The notes below the pieces were generated by a model that saw nothing but the letters and a program-made list of their open reading frames with translations, ran no database searches and was not told the origin of the DNA. A stretch of 35,791 nt of DNA from Saccoglossus kowalevskii (taxonomy: Eukaryota; Hemichordata; Enteropneusta; Harrimaniidae), in assembly GCF_000003605.2 (NCBI RefSeq), contig NW_003133355.1:67293-103083 (forward strand), in the 5' to 3' direction. Below, one piece after another: positions 12,801-24,800 of this stretch (the first letter of the stretch is position 1; each line of letters opens with the position of its first letter). The position numbers were made by a program, and so were the translations under genes.

Positions 12801-15800
12801 TACTTTATTTCAGCAATGAGTGCTGCCAGCAAAAGTTTTTATGAAACACTCCGGGATGTCTATGAAGAAGACTGGGAAGGCTACAATCAACTAAATGACC
12901 TTGCTGAGGTTTGTTTTTAATAATTTTACAATACAACATCCATACGCATCCGACTAAATGCCCAGCTGGAAAAAAACAACAATATAATGCCGTGTCCTAC
13001 AGAAGTATGGTATTTTTTCTCAAATTTCTGAATATTGACATTTTTTCACGATCTGTTTTTTTTTTTTTAAAAACTGGTGATTCACAATGTTCAAATTACA
13101 AATTAGCCATGATAGATATGTAAATATATGCTTTATATGCAAACATTGATATGCAAAATAGCTGCTATATATGGACATATAGTTTACAGTGAATCAGTTT
13201 TGTGAATAATAAGTGCTATTAGGGCAACAAAATGTTTTGTTTTTGACAATGGGAGTCTTTGCAGTTTGCAGTGTGCCCGTCTGTTCCACTGATATCTCAA
13301 GAACCATACATCGTTTTTTGATGAAACTTAGTGCATAGATGTTCTGGACCAATGCGCAGATTTGATTAGGTTTTGGTAAAAATCCATGCATAATAATTAT
13401 CTAATTTGCGTGATAATTAGCTAATTTTCAGCTGTTCCATGACTGTTCCACGGATATCCAAAGAACCAGTCATTGGATTTTGATGAAACTTGGTAAATAG
13501 ATGCTCTGAATTAATGCGCAGATTTGATGAGTTTTTGATAAAAAGCCGTGGATATTAATTACTTAATTTGCATAATTAAATCAATTGATCAATTTCAATG
13601 AAACTTGGTACATGGATAGTCTGTTGTGCACATTGCGCAGACCTTATTAGTTTTACACTAGAATCTGTTCATATTAATTACCTGATTTGCATAATTAGTT
13701 CTTCCATCAATATCTTAAGTACAAGTAACTTTGGTATTAATTTTTAATGTCTTCAATACTCTCAGCACACGAGAGTTCTTTCTAAGCTTTCTTTGATTGT
13801 CATTGTGCTTGTGAGTTTGAAATCTGAATTCAAATCGTTTATACAATTTCAAATTTCAGTAGAGTGTGCTAATATACGGTAGAATGGAAAGTGCCTTGAA
13901 GAATGTTTTGTCAATCCAAATTAGCCTTAAACCACCAGACTTTCTCGCCCAAATTTTATAGAACTTTTTTCTCATTCTTCAATATTTCTGGAAATAAACC
14001 CTAACAGACAAAATTTTGTCCTAATCTTTTAAAGGAAAGTGCAGACTATTTTGTGAATTTGTATTATTTAATAAATGTTAAAGGTTGTATAAAAAAAATG
14101 ATAAACCGTATAATTTTTCAATTTTCAATAATTTAAAAACGAAATCTTATCTTTTTTTAAGACGTACTCTGAAATACTTCATTTTTGCTGGAATTAATTT
14201 TTGCTTAAAAAAAGACTTTTTGGGTGTTCTGTATGGATGTTACTTTCACTAATGTTTGATGACTTTAATGTAAAACGTAGAAAAAAAAAGATATATTCTC
14301 TGGATTATATTTTCACTGACTTCAGCGAAAATAGCGAAAAATTAAATACAGTACTTAAAAAAAACATTTATTTTCACTGACACTTACTGTGGAATACTTT
14401 ATTTTCGCTGGAATTAATTTTCGCTGAAAAGGCTTTTTGGGCGTTTTGTATGGAATTTATTTTCACTGATTTTTGATTAGTTTAATGTGAAATACAGGAA
14501 AAAAAGTATATTCACTGGATTTTATTTTCACGGAATCATCCCTTCAGCGAAAATAGTGAAAATAAATTCCAAGCGAAAATAAAGTATTCTACAGTAATTT
14601 TGATGTATGAGCATATTCACTGGGTATAAAGGTAGTAGCCCAGTCATAATTTTTGACAAAATTGGTCATTAATTGCATGATAATGTTCATTAGTTTATTA
14701 TGTACGATCATGAAGCTAATGTCTCATGGTACAATGAAATAGCATTATTTTGTGTGTTACAGTTGAGCTATTTGGGAAACGTGTTCTAATATTTCTTGAA
14801 AATTTTTATTTTTAGAACAATTCCATAGAACACAAGGTTGAAAAAAAATTGCATTTTTTTGACACTTTTTAGAACCCAGATTTTTTAAAATAATTCAGAA
14901 CAACAAAAAGTACTCCATCATTAACAGTATATAAATTTTTTAGCCCATGTCACCAGGCTAGATTTTGAGATATAGCATAATAACTCTGCCATAGAAACCT
15001 GTGGTAAAAGTGCCAAAATGGTGATTTTCCACTAAAATACAACCATCAATTTCTCAAAAATAAGGCTGGTGACCTCCAACTTTTTTTAAGTCAATATCCT
15101 TATATTGCCTTGGAGTACAGTTTATTGCAAAATAAATAAATTCTGGGTATTTTAATTTATGAGTTGGCTTCTACCTTAAGCTCATGAAAATGCCAGTGAA
15201 ACAATGAGTTCTATTGTTATTTTTTTCATGCTGATATATATTTAATTTAGTAGATTATATTTATCAGTATTTGCAGTTAATCTACTACTGAGATTTGTTA
15301 TTTTTTCAGACGTGTGAACTATTATGGGATGACTACCAGCATCGACTGTCGGAACAAGTTCATAAACCCATCTCTATTTACCAGAGTCAATTTCAAGACA
15401 TGAAAGTATGTACAACTAATCCAGGTGGTAATACTGCCCTCTGTGTCTCAGGATGGCCCCCTAGTGTTCATTTGGGTCAATTTCAAGATATGAAAGTATG
15501 TACAACTAATCCAGGTGGTAATACTGCCCTCTATGTCTCAGGCTGGGCCCCCTAGTGTTCATTTGGGTCAATTTCAAGATATGAAAGTATGTACTACTAA
15601 TCCAGGTGGTAATACTGCCCTCTATGACTCAGGCTGGGCCCCCTAGTGTTCATTTGGATCAATTTCAAGATATGAAAGTATGTACAACTAATCCAGGTGG
15701 TTATATTGCCCTCTGTGTCTCAGGCTAGCCCCCAAGTGTTCATTTGAGTCATATCTTTTGTTTGTCCAATGTATTGTCATAGAAATGACCTACCTACTTT

Positions 15801-18800
15801 ACAGCCATTGTAGATAAGTGGGTATATAATAATACTACTATATTGACATAGGCTGAATAATAGTAGACGTTAGTATAGCGCTGTGTATTCGCACAAAATA
15901 AAAATGCTCTTAAGGTACTCAAACAAAACGCATAAAAAGTTCTCAGTGACAATAAGCCTGTTTGAATAGCATTGTGTATCCACACAAAATAAAAATGCTC
16001 TTAAGATACTCAACAAAACACATAAAAAGTTCTTAATGACAATAAGTCTGCTTGAAAAGATAGGTTTTCAACTTCTTTTTAAAAATGTCAACTGAACTGC
16101 TATTCTTTACATCAGGGGTAGATCGCTCCTTACTTGGGAACAGCGTAATAAAAAGGATGCTTTTTCAAATGTTTTTTGTGGCAGCTGTTGGTGTATTTAA
16201 TGTAGAAGCCTACTCATAAATGAACATGCCAAGGATTTATTAATTTTGTAATAAATTGTACTTCAGAGAAATATAAGGATATTGACTTAAAAAAATTGGT
16301 GGTCACCAGAATCATTTTTGAGAAATTAAACGTTGTATTTAATTGGATAGTGGCTATTTTATCAGTATTATAATATTTTTACAATAGGTTCTAATGGCAG
16401 AGATATTATGCCATAAATTATTGAAATCTTGTAATCAAGAAACGTTGTTTTATATCAATGCAACTTATGTGGAATATCAGCAATGTGATTAAACTTTTGC
16501 TAATCGAGTTGCAAAAATAAGTGTTCTGGGTTGAAAAACTCGTACCTTAGAACTGTAAATATTTGCAAATCTCCAAAGTAGAGTCGTAATTTTTCCCTGA
16601 AATAGCTTTGCTAGATATGTAAACAGCTAACTTATAACTCACTATTGAAGGGGAAGTCAAGCCAAACAATACAATGACCCCCCCAAGAAAAAGCTTCGCA
16701 AATGTAGGAGAATGCAATTTACAGTGTTTTTATATCACTTTTCATTCTCTAGATATTCAACTTTTCATCAGTATTATGTAGTCAGCCATCTTGATTCTCA
16801 AGCAAAAGATTATGGGTAAAGTATGACATCATAGAATCTGTTGTCAGAAATTAAGAAAATGATTTCATCTATAACTTCTAATTTTACCCACAATCCTTTG
16901 CTGAAGAATCAAGATGGCGGTATACAAAAATTGATGAAAAATTGAATATCTAGAGAATGAGAAGTGATATAAAAAAACTGTAAATTGCTACCCCAGACCA
17001 TTCGTCCCGGTGTTATCGCTATCGCCACACGAGACTCCAGCTTGTCTCCTATACAATTTTCCTTCCGCCCACTTAATTTTAATATTCATATGACCTTTGC
17101 ACTGACATCGATAGCCAATCGCATTCGACCGCGGACGTCACTCTAAATAAACAACTGAATAAATTAATATACCATATTTGGAAGATAGCGGGTAAATTCA
17201 ACGTTGTTGGTGTGTTCCTTCGGGTTCCGAAGTCGCACGAAACGAGTTCATGTTCCGTTATCTTTCGCAAGTAAAACAGGTCGATATGTATTAAACATGG
17301 CATTTGTTTTCTTGTTTTAACCCCCTTATTACGCAAGCTTCCGTCGAAGTGGTGTTTTTTTCGACGATTTGTGGCATGTTGCAAAACGAACGAAACATTG
17401 CGGCATTCTTAGCGGTGGATAAGGGATCGACTATGTCGTCACATTTATGTCTCGTTTGAAAGAGAATAAACAACCGCTCAGAAAAATATGTTGCTAATAT
17501 TTAAGTGCGGTGCCTTGAAATCGCCTGCCCGACGTCCAAATTTTCAAAAAGATGTTCGATTTGCAATGACGACCGTTCATATGTACTAGGCGACGTTACT
17601 AATTACTACTAGGGTCGGTGTTTGCATTAAGAATTATAGAACAAAAGATCAGCAAAGCGGTGCTTTTGTCGGCGATTTTGTCAAAGGGAATATTGATAAA
17701 ATGTTGCAAAACAGAATCGCGAGTTGGGTGAAAAATTGCGCCGGCGGCATTCTCAGCGATGGCGACACCCGAGAAACACCGTGTCACGGTGCATTCGTGC
17801 ATCAGTACACCGAAGAAATACATACATATTGTTGCGGACGACTATTGTAGACTGTGTTCGTGTAGTCTTCGAGTTTGTGGACAGTTAAAGTCATGTGTGA
17901 ATTTATTCAAGCCAGGAAAAGCAGGAGGGATAACCTGCCCGACCACGTTCAAGTTCAAAACGACGTTCCATAACTTTCTCACATTCAATTTGCAATGATG
18001 ACCGCAGTTCATATGTACTTAGCGACGTGACGGACATTAACAACCATGATGTTGAAAAGGAGTTTGATGAAAATATGCCATTTCCAATTAGAAATCATTT
18101 TGATTTGATTTATGGATGGCGAGCACCGACACTCCGATCCGATGAACTAATCAAAACTAAAATGGCGTGTGTCACGTGACTTTGTTTACTAAAGATAGCG
18201 TGGGCGTTTGATTGACACTCAACTCATTAGTATTCCACCAATCACAGCTACATCTACTTTCTGGATGTGCGCAGTCAAATTGTATAGGAGACAAGCTGGA
18301 GTCTCGTGTGGCGATAGCGATAACACCGGGACGAATGGTCTGGGGTAGTAAATTGCATGTTCTTACATTTGCTGAGCTCTTCCATCGAGGAGTATTATGT
18401 TGTTAGCCTTGACTTTCACTTTAAGATCAACGGATTTATTCCCATTCATTCATGAACACAATATATAACACAACTTTTGATATTTTTGGGATCTCCAAAG
18501 TAGAGTCGTATCTTTTCCCATAATTGACCTCTCTCAATACGTAAGCAATCCAAATAGCTAATTTCTGATTTACCTCTGAAGTTCAACAGATTGGTTCTCA
18601 ATTCGTCATAAACGCAATTCTGTCACAACTTTTTATATTTTTTTTTATCTTTTTTTTTTTAGGGAAAAGTATCAAAACGAGGTAGAAAACTAGTAGATTA
18701 TGACAGTGCGAGGCACGCTGTGAACGCTTGTCAGAGTACGAAGAAAAAAGACGAGGCTAAAACCATGAAGGTAGTGCATGATCACAACAACTGGTATTTC

Positions 18801-21800
18801 ATGTTTTGTATTTGCAAAGATTTTGGTGCAAAATATTTTAAATTTTTGAACTTTTTCAAATAAAAAAATAATTTCTACTAACTAGTTTTCTTTCTCTCTC
18901 CGACTTTTGTGCTATGCTAATTGGTTATTACCCATAAAATATGGTAATGTTTGCCCAAAAGTCCACTGTCAAATACCTGAGTTTGTTGACTTTTAACATT
19001 TGTCTGCACTTTTTAGCCCCCGTTCGGTCGAAGTCCGAAAACGGGGACTTATAATTCGGTCTCAGTGCATCTGTGCGTCCGTGCGTCCGTCTGGAGTCAT
19101 ATCTCAGAATCCCTTGGACCGATTCCGTTCATTCTTTGCATGTGCCTAGTACTTTATGTGGGACATGCACATGCAGTGGTTTAGCGATTCAATTCTAAAT
19201 GGCCGACTGGCAGCCATCTTGTTTTTTGATAATGTTGTATTTTGGACATGCTTTGTCAGTTGTCATTCAAACTTGGTACATAGTTTATACATGTTAGGAT
19301 ACATGTCCATGACGATTTATTTCGCAATTGGATCAAAGATGGTCGACTGGCAGGCATCTTGTTCTTGTTTTTTTATGCGGTATCTTGGACGTGCTCTGTC
19401 AGTTTTCATTCAAATTTGGCACATACATCATACATATCAGTGTGTTTCATAATCAGATCAAAGATGGCTGAATAACGGCTGTTTTTATTTTGGCCATATT
19501 ACACGAAACACATGTTTTGATGTAAATAAACAATCTGTTGTATACGTCATTTGGAACTCAAGTTTCAAGGACATGCTCTCGACAATATGACGAGCACAAA
19601 GAGAACTTAATGGGGTCTGTGTCATTTTCAATGACTTGTTTCTAATATTTTTCAATAATCTGGAAATGAACCTTAATTTTTGAGCCAACAGACAAAATTT
19701 TAGTCTATTTTCAATTTTTATTCAACAAATTTTTGTCTCAATCTTCTGAAGGAAAGTGCAGACTATGAACAGGACTATTTTGTGAATTTGTGATGAAAAA
19801 GAGGTAACTTAAGTATATAAAACTTAAAATATATGATACATTTACTTTGGGTTATTGTTTGTCAAATGTGGCCTTGTATGCAAGTAGTTGTCAGAAGAAA
19901 CCAACCTTGTTATTTCTTAAAATGCCATTGCATATTAATTAGCTGATTTGCATAATATTTTCAGTATCAATTTTTGTGTCTTAGACCAAGTGCCTACATT
20001 TTTTTTTCACCATCATTTTTCGCATTTTTATTACGCCTAGTTTGTATTCGTTTTTCCTAGCTAATTTTGGATCAGATTTTTTTGACAAAAAACACAGAAT
20101 AAATTGTATTTTTGTCCTATACTGCATTATCTGACCAATGGTTTTTTTTTTTTTTAGGCGCAAGAAAGTTTTACAGAGGCCAAGAAATTGTATGATGATT
20201 TAAATAATGAATTATTAGAAGAATTACCATCACTATACGACAGGTATGTACTGTTAGCCTTTTCACCACCAGACTTTCTCGCCCAAATTTTGCTGCATTT
20301 TCTGTTATATTCTTCAATATTGAGAATACCGCCCTCTCGTGTTGTACTAATTTATGCCGGACTGTAGTGTACATTATAAATAGACAATAACATATTTTTG
20401 TGTACCTGCCATTTTCTAGCATTAAAATAATGTTACATTTCTATTCTGGAATGTGAAAAGTGAAAATATGAGATGGTCACCTGTGAAATCAGACTGTCAA
20501 ACATTTTTTTGGTGATTTCTTGATTCTGTGGCATTTGTAAAGACAAAATTTTGCAAAAGTCATGGAAACTTGAATTTCAAAGAACCCCAGGGAAATATCC
20601 AATATCAATTGTGAAATCTTGTTTCTCATGAAATTAAATTGATAATATGTAATAAGTACCGATAATATGAAACAAGATGTGTGAATTGACCAAATCACAC
20701 ACATCATTTTTTTTTATTATATAGAAAGTAATTTTTATTTCATTTCGACAAACATAAGACAAAAAAAAGAAGAAAAAAAAGCACACGCATCTTAAAGCGA
20801 GAGGGTCGTCACGTGCGCACGCACAGGAATTGAGTCCCAACCGACGATAACAACACACGTTAAAACGCAAAGGCTCTTGGGTAGACACTTGTATGTAAAC
20901 AATGACACGCTATGGCCATCTGACGCATGCGCAGGTGACGACTCCCCCGCTTTGAATGACTGAAAAACATCTATTTATGTTTGTTTATGTGATGTCCGAG
21001 GTCAGGTGAAGTTGTCCTACGACATCCATGTCACCTGTGTTTCCAAATTGCAATTTTTCAATAAGTTCTCTGTGTTTCCAAATTGCAATTTTTCAATAAG
21101 TTCTCTGTGTTTCCAAATTGCAATTTTTCAATAAGTTCTCTGTGTTTCCAAATTGCAATTTTTCAATAAGTTCTCTGTGTTTCCAAATTGCAATTTTTCA
21201 ATCAGTTCTCTGTGTTTCCAAATTGCAATTTTTCAATAAGTTCTCTGTGTTTCCAAATTGTAATTTTTCAATAAGTTCTCTGTGTTTCCAAATTGCAATT
21301 TTTCAATAAGTTCTCTGTGTTTCCAAATTGCAATTTTTCAATAAGTTCTCTGTGTTTCCAAATTGCAATTTTTCAATAAGTTCTCTGTATTTCCAAATTG
21401 CAATTTTTCAATAAGTTCTCTGTATTTCCAAATTGCAATTTTTCAATAAGTTCTCTGTGTTTACTTCACAGTCGGATACCTCTGTATGCGAATACATTCC
21501 AGATAGCATTTTCAGCGGAATCTACTTTCCATGGTGAATTATCAAAAGCAAAAAATCAATTGAACGATATCATGGATCAGTTAGCACAGGCCGCCAGTAA
21601 TGGCTCGTATAATGTAGGAAGGCCTTCAAGGTGAGTCCAATACTTGTAATTTTTTTTTGCACAACATTTTGCACATTTTCATGTTGTTTTTTTTACAATT
21701 TCTTCATTAATTTTGGACCAAATGGACACAATTTCCCATTGGCTACAAGTTTTGATCAAAATTGTTGAAAAGTATTCACCTCAAAACTTCTTTGTCAGTA

Positions 21801-24800
21801 GCATACCTGTCACCTTGGATTGAACACAGAAACAAAAGAACTGCATCCTGGGAAAGTGTGCCACAGACTCAATGAAAAAACCACAGCCATTGGTCAAGAA
21901 TTATTCTCAAACTGATAGGGATAGTGGTCAACCAGGCTTCATAGCTCTGGCCTCACCTGAATAGTTGAATTGTCATTTGCTGTCCTGCCCTGTCATGTTG
22001 TCAAAAGTTATTTGAACCCAGTGAAAATAAAAGTAATCTACTGTATGTTAATTATATGTCCTCTTCCAAGGAAAAAAATGTATTATATTCTCATTTAGAA
22101 TCTGTTCTCTTTTTTTAACTAGAGATTCTGACAGTTATGATGATTCTCATTCACCATCACCAAAAGCGCCCTCAACACCGGAACAGAAAAGTAGTTTAGC
22201 AAGAGTTTATAATGTCACAATTCCGAACAATGAGAATGAATTGGACAAACACAAAACTAAAGTTCTCTCGGCTCCAGCTGCAACACCCGAAGATGATACA
22301 GAGTACAAGGTTCCCAGGGCAACTGTGGAAAATGGTGATGAGGGTCGGCCTGTGGGTGGCGCTGAAGGAGGTGCCTATGAAATGGTTCAAATTGGTGCAC
22401 AGGTAATTATTTGTCATACAGCGCCATCTAGTGACATACTATAGAAATAGTGCTTTGTTGTAGTCCTAAATATGTTGAATATAACGTCCTCTTGTATTGA
22501 ATGTAGTACCCCCTAGTGCTGTAATTCCTCTGACTTTTGTACCCCTCTCAATACTGGTAGTTACCATCTATTTCCTATCATATTGCTCTGTCAGAAGTTT
22601 TGAGAATATCGCCCTCTAGTGTTGTACTAAGGGCCATCTAGTGTTGTAATTCATCTGATGACCTTTGTACTCCCTTCGAAAGTTAGTCCCTTCAGCCTAC
22701 CATGCTGCTATGTCAGTGTAGTGCCCTCTAGTTTTGAGAATATTGCCCTCTAGTGTTGTACTTAGCCCTCTAGTGTTGTAATTCATCTGATGACCTTTGT
22801 ACTTCCTTCTATATAGTTAGCCTCTTCGGCCTACCATGCTGCTGTGTCAGTGTAGTGCCCTCTAGTTTTGAGAATATCGCCCTCTAGTGTTGTACTAAGT
22901 GCCTTCTAGTGTTGTAATTCATCTACTGACTTTTGTATCCATCTCCAAGTTACCCTCTCCAGCCTACCATACTGCATCATCTGATTTTCAAATTGACCCA
23001 GCAACAACAACAATAACAGTCCCACCGACAACAACAACAACAACAACTACATCAACAATAACAACAACAGAGGAATATTTACCACCGGGTGTACTATATA
23101 AGGTAGGAGGAACTAGTTTTAATGACCATCAGTTTTGAGCTATATTTTTGTACATGTATTCTGTTATTTGAATTCGCATTCCCAATAGTCAGATTTTAGA
23201 CTATTTGACAATGTCAAACCAAGCTTGCGCGCGTAAGCCATATGGCTAAGGGCACCAATAGCCGTATTCAGTCCATAGAGGTTTTATTATATACCTTATG
23301 GGTATAATTACAATTTTACCATGGTGTGACCGCAACCACAGGGAGGCAATTTAGAATGACGCACTTTGTTTTGATTGATGAAAGCTGGGCCAGGCGGGAT
23401 ACAAGAAATTATTGCCCGGATGTGAGGGCGCACTTCCAATAGCGTTACAAGGTCGGGCAATACAAGGTGCATGATAATTATGATTTCACTATGTAAAATG
23501 ACAAATTATCACTATGTGAGTCAGATTTTACACTATTTTACTATGTTAAACCGTACTCTCCTTATACCAATCGTATTAAAGAGTTCAATCAAATTATTTA
23601 TTATTGGTGCAAGGTAGGTATGATTTCACTTTGTAAAATGACAAATTATCACTACCTAATTATCACTATCTGATTCTGATGTACAATCTACAGAAAACGT
23701 CTCACTGACCCCTGACTGCTCTAAGCATTGTAAGGATTTCGGTTTTTGTTCAGTTTACGAGATGTCTTGTTCAACAGAATCTTGAAATCATATTTGAAGT
23801 TCTTCCTCAAATAAAATAAGTCATACATGCACACATGTGAATGGTCTTAAGTATTTGAGTGCAATGAAAATTACGATTAATATGGTGATTACTGGTAGAT
23901 ACCTCAACCTTGTACCCGTATTTTGGATGGGTCACATGCACAAACTTGATATGTACTAGTTGTGAATTCTTTCTTCCTTTCCCTGTAGGTATTCTTTTCA
24001 TTTTCTGTACAATGTCATGTATTTATATAATTATCTTCTAACAAAGAAATAAAAAAAATAAAAACTTGACATGTACACAATGCATCTTGGGATACATACA
24101 TACGTGTCTATTTCTTTCATGTTGCAATTCAAGATGGCCGACTGGTGAAATTTTTAAAGTTGAACAAGTTTAAATGAGTTTTACATGTGTTGCGTACGTT
24201 GCTTTGAGTCCCATGTCAAATACGACACGATGCGACCTCCACCACCCTTTAACGCGGGGGAGTCGTCACCTGTGCTGCGTCAGATGGCCATAGCATGTCA
24301 TTGTTTATAAACCAGCATCTACCTATGAGCCTTTGCCTTTGCGTGAGACTCAATTCCCGCATGTGCGCAGGTGACGACCCTCTCGCTTTAAACTTGATAA
24401 CTCATGGAAACCATAATGCAATTAATTATATGTTTACTCCTGTTTTTAGCTCCGCTGTCGACTTTGTCGAGCGGAGCTTATATGAGTGACTGTCCGTCGT
24501 CCGTGTCAATGTTTTACTTTTTCGACTTCTTCTTGAAAACTACAAGCCTGAATGCTTTGATACTTGGTGTATTAGTACCTTGGGTAGACCTCTCTTAGGT
24601 TTGTTCGTTTCATGTTGATATCTTCAATTCTCTAATTTTGGTGAATATTTTTGTCATTTTTGGTAAAAAGTGATATTTTCGACTTCTTGTTAAAAACCGC
24701 AAGTCCAATTGCTTTGATATTACATATATTGGTACTACATGTAGACCTCTCTCAGATTTGTTCATTTTGTAATGATATCTTTAATTCTCTAATTTTGTTG

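Larger units (their letters stand above)
16645..18424. mobile_element. fold-back element (about 410 bp) split by a later transposon
   Basis: The left arm (about 16645-16820) and right arm (16884-16988, resuming 18357-18424) are imperfect reverse complements, for example TCACTTTTCATTCTCTAGAT against ATCTAGAGAATGAGAAGTGA, and ATTATGGGTAAA against TTTACCCACAAT. The complement continues after the inserted element (CTTACATTTGCTGAGC against the left-arm GCTTCGCAAATGTAGG). Removing the insertion and one 9-bp duplicate leaves a palindromic element of about 410 bp. The outer limits are approximate. Confidence 0.8.

Noticed and set aside
15295-15555. Independent small gene of 86 codons
   Set aside because: It is exon 4 read through into the tandem copies of its own end. 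It is meaningful only as an alternative-donor or retained-intron product.
17079-17823. - strand open frames of 60-101 codons within the transposon, considered as transposase
   Set aside because: None shows a catalytic-type motif or zinc finger expected of a DNA transposase, and they are interrupted; the element appears non-autonomous.
19156-19452. 98-codon open frame in intron 5
   Set aside because: It is made of the dispersed repeat units with GATGGYCGACTGGCAG; each unit repeats the same peptide poorly and no family is recognised.
21118-21634. Open frames with [19 protein letters not shown] repeats leading into exon 7
   Set aside because: Product of the 35-bp array (three units make 105 bases). 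The real exon starts after TTCACAG at 21471.
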